In this document: in pieces, positions 17,314 to 25,190 of the stretch
Layout of the letters: every line of letters starts with the position of its first letter
Position numbering within the stretch: the stretch's first letter is position 1
Assembly (NCBI GenBank): GCA_025210805.1
Contig: JAOAQX010000007.1
Coordinates: forward strand, 116,695 to 180,694
From: Flavobacteriales bacterium
Lineage (GTDB): Bacteria > Bacteroidota > Bacteroidia > Flavobacteriales > CAJXXR01
Direction of reading: 5' to 3'
Length of the DNA stretch: 64,000 bases
Position numbers and translations under genes: made by a program
Notes under the pieces: generated by a model
Seen by the model: the letters and a program-made list of their open reading frames with translations, nothing else
What the model was told of the DNA's origin: nothing
Databases searched by the model: none

Positions 17314-18035
17314 TTAATAAATTACTACTCTTTGCTTTTGTGTGTATTTCCAGCCTTTTACAGGCTCAAAATAGCTATGAAAACAATCATAAAATTGCTC
17401 GTGAATTTGAAATTTCTGAATTTACAAATCTTCGTTGTGTTGGTGATTTTACGGTCTATTTACGTCAAGATTCCATGTCTCGTTTAGAAATGGCATCTAC
17501 AGAAGAAGCCCTCAAAAATATGCAGGTGGATATTGATGGAAAACAAATGATTATTTCCAATAAAAACACCGCTGAACAAGCACCTGTGGAAGTTTTTTTA
17601 AGATATAAACAAATTGATTTAATAGAACTGATGGGCCAAGTAGAATTACAAAACAAACTTCTTTGTGCATTCGATTCTCTTAAAATTAAGGCTTATGGTG
17701 GTTCTCAAATTGAGGTAAATTTTGCCGTAAAAAAAATGGAAGTAAACCTCAATACTCAAGCCGAAATGATGCTCAAATCTGGAATTATCGACACCCTAAA
17801 GATTGAACAAAACGAAAACAGTCAATTCTCACTACTAGAGACTGCCCAAGTATTTAAGGTGTTCTCAGAACTCTATGATTTTTCTCAAGCCACCATCCAG
17901 AGTCCATATACACTGAACATATCCTTAGAAGACCCTGATACTAAACTAACCTTATTACAAGAACCGAACGTACTCAACCTTGAAAAACAACATGAAAAAC
18001 AAGTTGTTTTGCGTTTTAAAACTTTAAAGGAATAA
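17310..18035 (+). CDS. DUF2807 (head GIN domain) exported protein
   Basis: A 241-residue protein with a signal peptide (about 1-20, ending LLQAQ) and a DUF2807 domain starting REFEISEFTNLRCVGDFTVYL. The family is beta-helical and predicted at the cell surface or in the periplasm; function unknown. The start overlaps the DUF721 gene by 4 bp. I see no lipobox and no T9SS tail. Confidence 0.8.
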   Translation: MINKLLLFAFVCISSLLQAQNSYENNHKIAREFEISEFTNLRCVGDFTVYLRQDSMSRLEMASTEEALKNMQVDIDGKQMIISNKNTAEQAPVEVFLRYKQIDLIELMGQVELQNKLLCAFDSLKIKAYGGSQIEVNFAVKKMEVNLNTQAEMMLKSGIIDTLKIEQNENSQFSLLETAQVFKVFSELYDFSQATIQSPYTLNISLEDPDTKLTLLQEPNVLNLEKQHEKQVVLRFKTLKE

Positions 18036-18067
18036 GGAGGTTCTAATGTTTTTTGATGATAAACACG

Positions 18068-18493
18068 ATGAGAAATATCGCCATTTTCCTACTAAGTTTA
18101 CCTTTATTTTTTTCGTGTAAAAACACAATAAATGATAAGGATGTGGAAGGGACTTATATTTTCTCTGCACGAAATCAGGAATTTATAAAAAATGGACATC
18201 CAGCAACATTTAATTCAATGGTCGACACATTGATTCTAGAAGCTAATGGTGTATGTACGAGTATTAAATTTGGTAAGGGGAAGTATTCTATTAAAAAGAA
18301 TCTATGGTCTTATGAAATTGTTTTCAAAAAAGATGACTCTCAAATGGGTACACAAAATGGTGGCATATATGTTCATGGAAATCTAAAACTGACAAATGAA
18401 AAGAATATTCGAATTTATGTTGATCGAAGCTTAAATATTTATTTTGAAAAGAACAAGATTTTTACAGACCCTAAGCTATCACCAAATAATTAA
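18068..18493 (+). CDS. Small predicted lipoprotein, unknown function
   Basis: From ATG 18068 the protein begins MRNIAIFLLSLPLFFSCKN, a clear lipoprotein signal peptide with the acylated Cys at about residue 17. The mature part (about 125 residues) is beta-rich (VEGTYIFSARNQEF, ...VDTLILEANGVCT) and resembles small lipocalin-like or copper-resistance NlpE-like lipoproteins only in general pattern. The frame opens earlier at TTG 18053. An AAGGAGG motif at 18034-18040 is ideally spaced for an out-of-frame ATG at 18046 that opens only 24 codons. Confidence 0.65.
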   Translation: MRNIAIFLLSLPLFFSCKNTINDKDVEGTYIFSARNQEFIKNGHPATFNSMVDTLILEANGVCTSIKFGKGKYSIKKNLWSYEIVFKKDDSQMGTQNGGIYVHGNLKLTNEKNIRIYVDRSLNIYFEKNKIFTDPKLSPNN

Positions 18494-18498
18494 AGTAA

Positions 18499-18657
18499 AT
18501 GTGGTACCAAACAGGTTTTATTTGGTTGCCAATATACATGACAAAAAAAAAGAAGCCACTAGGAAAGTTTAAAATTGACTATGAAAAAAAAATTGACTAT
18601 GAAAAAGTACACCAGCCTGATCTGGGCTTTTCTGGTAAAGAAAATGATAATTTATAA
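18499..18657 (+). CDS. Possible small ORF (52 aa), doubtful
   Basis: The open frame from ATG 18499 (or ATG 18538) to TAA 18657 is hydrophilic and lysine-rich, with a six-residue direct duplication KIDYEKKIDYEK from the tandem DNA repeat below. It begins 5 bp after the lipoprotein stop and ends 2 bp before the next start, which suits an operon. I recognise no family. It may be a remnant of a longer gene. Confidence 0.25.
   Translation: MWYQTGFIWLPIYMTKKKKPLGKFKIDYEKKIDYEKVHQPDLGFSGKENDNL
18571..18606. repeat. Perfect 18-bp tandem duplication
   Basis: AAAATTGACTATGAAAAA occurs twice with no spacer (18571-18588 and 18589-18606). It keeps the frame of the small ORF and adds six residues. Confidence 0.9.
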
Positions 18658-18659
18658 AA

Positions 18660-18959
18660 TGGATAGAATAAATATTCTTCCGATTCTATTATTATTTCTT
18701 TTTCCAAATCCTATATTCGGTCAAAAAAAATGGGTATTCGAAACAACATTTTGCGATGTTATTATTCAACCAAAATATAATGACTGTTTTGGGTTTTATA
18801 TCAGTGAAAAATATAGGAGCTGGGTTACGCATCAATTGTCATTGGATTAAAACACCTACACTCGTTCCAAAAAAAATCAGACAGATAAGAAGTTTTACAA
18901 AATTTCAAATAGATTTTCATGCGCTACATTTTTTTATTACTAATTGGTCTAATGTTTAA
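18660..18959 (+). pseudogene. Frameshifted gene for a small secreted protein
   Basis: From ATG 18660 the frame gives a good signal peptide (INILPILLLFLFPNPIFGQ), then KKWVFETTFCDVIIQP and FGFYISEKY, resembling the first strands of a beta-barrel protein. It then ends in a short unrelated tail at 18850. The neighbouring frame continues GAGLRINCHWIKTPTL from exactly that point, so a one-base frameshift near 18820 is likely. The second half runs to 18959 and overlaps the next gene's start at 18919, so most of the original barrel is missing. Confidence 0.4.
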
Positions 18960-19656
18960 CATACCTGTTGCAGTTGGACAATCTGAACATCATTTATCAA
19001 AAAAGGATTCAACAATGATATTTGAAGTGTGTAAAATTGATTTTTATGAAACACTAACTAATTGGGATGATTTGTCTTATTATGGTGACTGCCTTTATTT
19101 CCCTAATGACTCTTTAGCGAATGTTATGGCTAATAAACTAATGTTCAAAAGGTCATACAGTTTAGACAGCTACGAAAAGCTTAACGACAGTAATTTAGTT
19201 GTTAATTATAAACTTTCGCCCAACGGATATTCTGTTTCTGTTTTGATTAATAGATCCAGTCTGAAAGCTAAGAAAATAGGAAGTGGATCAATGTTGGAGT
19301 TTTGTATAAATAAAAAGAATGTTAAAGAACTACTCACAAAAGTTTCTAAAGAGAACATTTTTAAGATAATGAAGTATGTCTTACCAAATCAAGCAGTAGT
19401 AAGAAAACTTAGCTCTACAGATAAATTGATATTCTTTGAAGAGTATAAACCAAGTTTCCTATTGTTTTTTTTAATTAAAGAAAATGAATCAATTATGATT
19501 TACGATTTCGAAAAATTAAAATGGTTAGAGTATGAATGCTATCCATTAATGAATCATTTAACATTACAGAAACCCATAATATTCAACGATATTCCATCGT
19601 GGAAAGAGAATTTCGAGGAAAAACAGAATAGTTTAGATCGTATGGATATTGAATAA
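18919..19656 (+). CDS. Exported protein of unknown function
   Basis: A 245-residue protein with a signal peptide (MRYIFLLLIGLMFNIPVAVGQ). The mature part is mixed alpha/beta with no motif that I recognise, no lipobox and no sorting tail. It lies in a patch of low-similarity small secreted genes between the recF operon and the desaturase gene, and looks like lineage-specific accessory sequence. The ATG at 18919 is chosen because it directly precedes the signal peptide. Confidence 0.6.
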   Translation: MRYIFLLLIGLMFNIPVAVGQSEHHLSKKDSTMIFEVCKIDFYETLTNWDDLSYYGDCLYFPNDSLANVMANKLMFKRSYSLDSYEKLNDSNLVVNYKLSPNGYSVSVLINRSSLKAKKIGSGSMLEFCINKKNVKELLTKVSKENIFKIMKYVLPNQAVVRKLSSTDKLIFFEEYKPSFLLFFLIKENESIMIYDFEKLKWLEYECYPLMNHLTLQKPIIFNDIPSWKENFEEKQNSLDRMDIE

Positions 19657-19718
19657 AAACATAAATATTCTCTACCCGCGGATAAAAAATTGGAAGCAAG
19701 CTAGCGCATTCTTTAAAT

Positions 19719-20501
19719 TTAAAATGTATTCTTTTTTTCTATTTCTGGAGCATGATCATCTATCCTTTTAGCTAATTCAGGTAATTTAATTGTAGGCACA
19801 GCTGGAAATAAATGATGTTCTAAATGATAAAACATACTGAATGTTATTTTATTCTTCAGCCACCCTCTTTGTGTCCTTGCCAATTCAGGATTATCAGCTG
19901 TATCATTATGAACAGTCCACACAGCAAAAAAAGCCATTAAAAACTCCCCAATTATCATTACTAAAATATGATACTGAAGCCACTCTATTTCAAAATAGAA
20001 AGCTATCGCGATTGCTACTGCAATTAACGCAAGCTCTAAAACCATATTTTGTTTATATTTTTTATTACCCAATTCCCAAGTAACTTTATGAATTTTAAAC
20101 ATATGAATTGGTCCGTATAATATTGCACCATACCAACTCATGTGTGCTGCTTTTCCTTCTTGATCTTCTTCTGACAAGCAATACTTATGGTGTCTTAGAT
20201 GATTAAACTTTACTGCATGAATAGAAGTCATCATTAAAATACTATTGCTAAACAGTGTAAACCAAGTTAAAAATCTATTTGTTCCTAGCGAATTATGAAA
20301 TCCATTATGCACTTGTCTTAGACCAGCTAAAAAGAAAAATCCAGAAAATGGTAAAGCTATCAAATACATCCCTTTATATGCTAAAGTTATTGATATCACA
20401 AACCATGGAATTGTTAAATTATTTTCAATCAAAAGCTCTTTAATCGACAAGCTTTTTAAATCTCTCCACTCAACTTTTTTTACTATTTCTTGCTCTGTCA
20501 T
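19719..20501 (-). CDS. Fatty acid desaturase family protein
   Basis: A 260-residue integral membrane di-iron enzyme. Three histidine boxes are present: HNGFH (65-69), HLRHH (101-105) and HLEHH (226-230), plus an extra HND at 198-200, with hydrophobic helices before and between them. The family introduces double bonds into acyl chains or modifies carotenoids; the short length and HLEHHLFP box fit either a fatty acid desaturase or a hydroxylase/ketolase relative. It is monocistronic, with 510 bp of upstream sequence. Confidence 0.82.
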   Translation of the reverse strand: MTEQEIVKKVEWRDLKSLSIKELLIENNLTIPWFVISITLAYKGMYLIALPFSGFFFLAGLRQVHNGFHNSLGTNRFLTWFTLFSNSILMMTSIHAVKFNHLRHHKYCLSEEDQEGKAAHMSWYGAILYGPIHMFKIHKVTWELGNKKYKQNMVLELALIAVAIAIAFYFEIEWLQYHILVMIIGEFLMAFFAVWTVHNDTADNPELARTQRGWLKNKITFSMFYHLEHHLFPAVPTIKLPELAKRIDDHAPEIEKKNTF

Positions 20502-21011
20502 TCTATATCATTTTTATCAACTACCTACAACGATGAACGATCGTATTCCATCAAATGATTATGATGTACTACCTAGAATTAAGTTCTGATATTATTTTAA
20601 TGCGGTTTCGAGTTTGTTTATTATCTCTTTTTATTTGGTATTCACCCTAAATATATTCTGCTGCAATTTCATCTTTGGATAACAACAGTCTTTTGTATCA
20701 ATAGGAGACCAAATTAATTCTCCAGATAGCATTTGGACATCTGGATACTATATTTAATTTATCAAATATAGTAAATACAACAAATCAATCCGTTGATTTT
20801 TCGATAAATGCATATAAATTTCGACTTTTTTGTAAAAATTTCATCAATAAAACACTTAATAAATTACTTCTACTAAATCCTACTGAATAGCCAACTTGTA
20901 AAATCAAACAAAAAACTCTCTCTCAAATGACAACACCATTTCAATGGTAAATTCACCATAGGTATATTAGTGAAAAATCAATCATAAACACAATCATTCA
21001 AAAAATCGGCA
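20502..21011. other. 510-bp intergenic region, no gene seen
   Basis: Upstream of the desaturase gene and downstream of the TonB receptor gene (both minus strand). Very AT-rich. Around 20930-20975 a stretch (CCATTTCAATGGTAAATTC, then CATAGGTATATTAG) resembles the hairpin-2 half of the repeat family in degenerate form. Nothing else is recognisable. Confidence 0.6.
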
Positions 21012-23309
21012 CTACACCCCTATCTTTAAGCCAAAATAAAAAGTTCTGGGCAAGCTTGGACCATAGATATAATTACTATCTCTATTTTTTCCTTTGTCGA
21101 AATCTTTTTGATAGGCATTAAAGACATTTTTTACACCTCCATAAAACTCGATATTATTTTGAAGTTTTTTCCAAGTTGTTTTATAGGCAAACTTTAACCC
21201 AAAATCAGAAAAAGCATCAGACTGTAAAAACTGGTCTTTTGTTACGCCTTCGGCACCTGCAAAGTGGACCAAATCCATTGTTCCAGTATAAAGATAGTTT
21301 AAGTAAACCGCCCATTTTTTTGTGGGAAAATAACTCAGAGTGGCAAATCCATAGGTGTTTGGCGTTCTTAAAAAAGCTTTTTTTGCCTCCAAACCTTCTA
21401 AAACCGTTACTGCTTCATCATATTCGCTTTTTTGAAAAGTAAAGCCACTTTCTATCTGAAATTTTTCGTCATAATTATATCGATATTCCAAAGAAAGTCC
21501 ACGAACAACTGCTCCAGCTCCATTTCTTTTTTCAAACAACTCTCCGAAAGCATCTTCCCCAATATGATGCTGATAAAAGGCATTCTTTAAATTTGTATAA
21601 AATCCTTCTAGGGTAAAACCTGTGATAAAATGTTCGCTGGCATAATCATAATTAAAAGAGGTACTCCAGCTATTAGATCGTTCTTCTTTTAATCCTTTTG
21701 CCAAGGAAATTCTAGATACACCACCACCTGCAAAAGCCAAATGCAGATCGGTATCAAATGCTTGTGGTGCTCTAAATCCTTGTCCCCAGCTAAGTCTAAA
21801 CTGAGCACCTTCAAATACTTTATACAATGCGGAGATTCTTGGACTTAAGACCACTTGGTCTAAGAAGTTATGATGATCCAGTCTTACTCCTGTCAAAAGA
21901 TTCAAATCTTCTGTGAGATCCCAATCTGACTGGGCAAAAAGACCAAAATTTTCTACATTTTGATCAATTAAGTAATTGTATGTTCTAATTTCATCAAACA
22001 CCTGATCGTTTTGAAATTCAAGACCTAAAGTCAATTGATTTCGATGCTTAAAAAACTTTTCGGGTCTTTTATTAAACTGTATTCCCCCTTGAAACGTTCT
22101 ACTGTTTGAAATTCCATAAGGCGGTTTTTCGAGGTGATTTTTAATTTTCACAGAATCATCAGGAAAAATTCCTGTATAGTGATCTCTATCCGTATTTTGA
22201 TAAGCAAGGTAGCTAACTAAACTAGCGTTTTTTTCATTCCACTCTATTTCATAATCCACACTTAATAAATCTACATCATGTGTTCTATCTTCACTTTGAA
22301 GAGCCAAATGTGGTGCTTTATCCACCATTTCTCCTCCATATCTTTTCTCTTGTAGATTACTATAGCTCCATTCTATTTTCTGGTTTACTTTGGGAATAAA
22401 AAAACCATTTAAACCAAAAGAGTTAATATTCAAGGAAGGCAATTCTGAAAACCGATCATCATTGGCATCCCAAGTTTCTCTTTTTCTTTTATTTACAAAG
22501 GCAGACAAACCTGCATTTTTTTTCTCATTTACCACACTGGCATTTCCAGATAATTGCATATCACTCGTTTCTCCATTAATAAATTGTTGGAGAAAATTGA
22601 TTTCATAGGAGTTTTTCTCTGGAGTTTTAGTGAAGATATTTACTGTTCCACCTATTGCAGATGAACCATATAAGGCAGAACCAGCTCCTCTTACCACCTC
22701 AATTCTGTCAAGCATATTGCTGGGCATTTGTTCTAAGCCATAAAGTCCTGTTAATGGAGAGAAAATATTTCTACCATTAATCAAAATTTGCGAATAGGAT
22801 CCCGAAAGACCATTCATTCTAAGCTGAGAATAGCTACAAGTTTGACAGTCCGTTTCCATTCTTAAACCAGGCTGAAAACTGAGTCCATCGGCTACAGAAC
22901 AAGCCTGAATTTGTTCAAGTTTGCTTTTATCCATTACATGAACAATTACTGGAGATTCTGTTTTTCGTCTTGCAGTACGTGTTCCTGTAACCACTATTTG
23001 GTTCAGATAATTATTCTCTTCTTCCAAAGAAATTTTAAGGTATTTTGATGGATGTTTTTTGTTTATAATGACTTCTTTAATAACTGTTTTATACCCTATA
23101 AAACTCGCCTTTAATTGGTATTTACCAAATGTCAGATCATTAAATATAAATTTCCCTTGAGGATCTGAAATCGCTTTATAGTCCGTATTAATTAACTGAA
23201 TATGTACACCTTCTAGAGGAATATTTTGCTCTATGACGTTTCCTGAAATTTTTCCTTGTCCGAAACTCCAAAAAGGAATGATGAGTAGCAATAGGAGAAT
23301 TTTTTTCAT
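21012..23309 (-). CDS. TonB-dependent outer-membrane receptor, probably metal/siderophore type
   Basis: A 765-residue receptor that imports a ligand using TonB energy. Order: signal peptide (1-17), carboxypeptidase-regulatory-like beta-sandwich (about 18-95), plug domain (about 105-230, with a CQTC pair and MERIEVV-type LDRIEVVRGAGSALYGSSAIGG), then a 22-strand barrel ending YFGLKIGV. The plug cysteine pair and length resemble iron or haem receptors, but the ligand is not proven. The promoter contains TTTAG-N6-CTAAA, like a DtxR-family operator, which would fit metal control. No partner lipoprotein follows. Confidence 0.88.
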   Translation of the reverse strand: MKKILLLLLIIPFWSFGQGKISGNVIEQNIPLEGVHIQLINTDYKAISDPQGKFIFNDLTFGKYQLKASFIGYKTVIKEVIINKKHPSKYLKISLEEENNYLNQIVVTGTRTARRKTESPVIVHVMDKSKLEQIQACSVADGLSFQPGLRMETDCQTCSYSQLRMNGLSGSYSQILINGRNIFSPLTGLYGLEQMPSNMLDRIEVVRGAGSALYGSSAIGGTVNIFTKTPEKNSYEINFLQQFINGETSDMQLSGNASVVNEKKNAGLSAFVNKRKRETWDANDDRFSELPSLNINSFGLNGFFIPKVNQKIEWSYSNLQEKRYGGEMVDKAPHLALQSEDRTHDVDLLSVDYEIEWNEKNASLVSYLAYQNTDRDHYTGIFPDDSVKIKNHLEKPPYGISNSRTFQGGIQFNKRPEKFFKHRNQLTLGLEFQNDQVFDEIRTYNYLIDQNVENFGLFAQSDWDLTEDLNLLTGVRLDHHNFLDQVVLSPRISALYKVFEGAQFRLSWGQGFRAPQAFDTDLHLAFAGGGVSRISLAKGLKEERSNSWSTSFNYDYASEHFITGFTLEGFYTNLKNAFYQHHIGEDAFGELFEKRNGAGAVVRGLSLEYRYNYDEKFQIESGFTFQKSEYDEAVTVLEGLEAKKAFLRTPNTYGFATLSYFPTKKWAVYLNYLYTGTMDLVHFAGAEGVTKDQFLQSDAFSDFGLKFAYKTTWKKLQNNIEFYGGVKNVFNAYQKDFDKGKNRDSNYIYGPSLPRTFYFGLKIGV

Positions 23310-23331
23310 CCAAATATTTTTTTTGATAATG

Positions 23332-23357
23332 CAAATATAATATTTAGACTAGACTAA
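23332..23357 (-). promoter_or_regulatory. Promoter of the TonB receptor with an overlapping palindromic operator
   Basis: On the minus strand TATATTTG (23339-23332) fits the -7 consensus. Just upstream, 23342-23357 is TTTAGACTAGACTAAA, with perfect TTTAG/CTAAA half-sites. Its position between the -33 and -7 regions suits repression by a metal-dependent DtxR/MntR-type regulator. Confidence 0.5.
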
Positions 23358-23516
23358 AAATATATTTTGACAAACAAAAAATGTATTTTTTTATCGAATA
23401 TTTACTTCCAATAGGAGTATTTAGAAACAAAATAGCGTTCCAATATATGTACTTATCTCAGAAATTTCTCTCAAATTAAGAAAGAAGTATTAACCTTAAT
23501 TTACAAGTTTATAAGT

Positions 23517-23524
23517 TATATTTG
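23517..23524 (+). promoter_or_regulatory. Candidate -7 element for the porG operon
   Basis: TATATTTG followed by CA matches the Bacteroidota -7 consensus about 68 bp before the porG start. The -33 region is not clear. Confidence 0.5.
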
Positions 23525-23592
23525 CACAACTAAACCATAGATTTGTCGTTGTATTCTAGAAAGGAACAATCCTGTGGTAGAAAATAGATCTT

Positions 23593-24435
23593 ATGCAGAT
23601 TACAAAGAAGATTGCTAAAATAATAGGAAGCCTCTGTATTCTAATGTTTTTGAGTCAAGATATGCTTGCACAAAAACATGAGTTTGGAATTTTTGGAGGA
23701 GCTTCTGGATATATCGGAGATATCGGAGAAACTGACGGGCTAAAGAGTTTAAAAACGCTTGGGACAGTGAAAGGGATCTTTTATCGATATAATCCAGATT
23801 ATTATATTGCTATAAGAACAATGATTGCTCAAGGGGACATTGAGGCCGATGATCGTCTTTCATCAGATCTCTTTAAGAAGCAGAGAGGCTTACATTTCTC
23901 TTCAAAAATCACCGAGTTTTCTGTTATTGGAGAATATCACTTCTTTAGGTATTCTGCTTACAAGCATAGAAATAGATTTTTTTCTACCCCATTTATATTT
24001 GCAGGAGTTGCGGGTTATATTTTTAATCCTCAAGCAGAACTCAATGGTAAAACATACGATTTACAAAAACTAGGGACCGAAGGTCAACTATTAAACGAAG
24101 GAGCAAGCTCATATAGTTTAACACAATTAGCCATCCCGTTTGGAGTAGGATATAAATTTAACTTTACCGAAAGATGGAAGTTTTCGGTTGAATTTGGTTG
24201 GAGAGCTTTGTTTACCGATTATCTTGATGATGCAAGCGGAAACTATGCAGATAAAACTAAAATACTCGCCTCAAAAGGTACAGACGCTGCTTATTTTTCA
24301 GATCCTACAGGAATGGGAAAAACGGGTCATCAAAGAGCAATTTCTACCAATAATGATTGGTACTTTTTTACAGGCTTTATGTTCTCATATAATATCAAAC
24401 AAAAAAGAATTCATTGTCCTGATGAATTACAATAA
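23593..24435 (+). CDS. porG: PorG-like T9SS outer-membrane protein (DUF6089)
   Basis: A 280-residue beta-barrel protein with a signal peptide ending in MLAQ. It reads EFGIFGGASGYIGDIGE, then barrel strands including ITEFSVIGEYHFF and IPFGVGYKFNF, the DUF6089 pattern. In Porphyromonas gingivalis the homologue PorG lies directly upstream of uppS, bamA and skp genes and is needed for type IX secretion with the PorK-PorN ring; the same gene order is present here. This rests on context and family knowledge. The next ATG is 3 bp after the stop. Confidence 0.82.
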   Translation: MQITKKIAKIIGSLCILMFLSQDMLAQKHEFGIFGGASGYIGDIGETDGLKSLKTLGTVKGIFYRYNPDYYIAIRTMIAQGDIEADDRLSSDLFKKQRGLHFSSKITEFSVIGEYHFFRYSAYKHRNRFFSTPFIFAGVAGYIFNPQAELNGKTYDLQKLGTEGQLLNEGASSYSLTQLAIPFGVGYKFNFTERWKFSVEFGWRALFTDYLDDASGNYADKTKILASKGTDAAYFSDPTGMGKTGHQRAISTNNDWYFFTGFMFSYNIKQKRIHCPDELQ

Positions 24436-24437
24436 GC

Positions 24438-25181
24438 ATGACAGAATTAGATAACAATATAGATAAAAAGAACGTTCCTAAACACGTTGCCGTTATAATG
24501 GACGGAAATGGTCGATGGGCCAAAAAACAAGGAATGAAAAGGATTTTTGGACACAAAAACGGCGTTAAAGCAGTGAGAGAAACCATTGAAACGGCTGCCA
24601 AGTTAGGAATCCGATATTTGACTATGTACGCTTTTTCTACAGAGAATTGGAATCGTCCAAAGCTTGAGGTAAACGCATTAATGGATTTATTAGTCAATAC
24701 ACTTCAAAAAGAATTACCGACGCTTCAAAAGAACAATATTCGTTTAGAAACTATTGGTAATACAGAAGATTTACCCACAAACTGTAGAAAAAATCTACAA
24801 GATGTTATCGAAAAAACAAAAGACAACGAGCAACTTACCGTAGTGCTAGCACTAAGTTATAGTGCCCGATGGGAAACCGCTCAAGTACTTAAAAAACTGG
24901 CTTTGGATATCAAAGAAGAAAATATCCATCCAGATGAAATAAACGAAGAAACTTTTAGAAAGTATTCAAACACCAAAAATTATCCAGATCCCGAGTTACT
25001 TATTCGCACAAGTGGAGAACAAAGACTGAGCAATTTCTTGCTTTGGCAACTTGCTTACAGTGAATTTATTTTTGTAGAAAAACTCTGGCCAGAATTTCGT
25101 GGCGAAGACCTCATTGCCTGTATCGAAAGGTATCAAAACAGAGAAAGAAGATTTGGAAAAACCAGTGAACAGATAAATTAA
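24438..25181 (+). CDS. uppS: Isoprenyl (undecaprenyl diphosphate) synthase
   Basis: Cis-prenyltransferase that extends farnesyl diphosphate to the undecaprenyl carrier for cell-wall and polysaccharide synthesis. The N-terminal HVAVIMDGNGRWAKKQG holds the catalytic Asp and diphosphate-binding residues. TMYAFSTENWNRP and the C-terminal PELLIRTSGEQRLSNFLLWQ are diagnostic. The 247-residue length is normal. It lies in the porG-uppS-bamA-skp-skp operon with gaps of a few bases. Confidence 0.97.
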   Translation: MTELDNNIDKKNVPKHVAVIMDGNGRWAKKQGMKRIFGHKNGVKAVRETIETAAKLGIRYLTMYAFSTENWNRPKLEVNALMDLLVNTLQKELPTLQKNNIRLETIGNTEDLPTNCRKNLQDVIEKTKDNEQLTVVLALSYSARWETAQVLKKLALDIKEENIHPDEINEETFRKYSNTKNYPDPELLIRTSGEQRLSNFLLWQLAYSEFIFVEKLWPEFRGEDLIACIERYQNRERRFGKTSEQIN

Positions 25182-25190
25182 ATCAATTTC

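Noticed and set aside
20502..21011. A hidden gene or tRNA in the 510-bp gap before the TonB receptor gene
   Set aside because: No open frame with coding character and no cloverleaf-like sequence could be seen on either strand.
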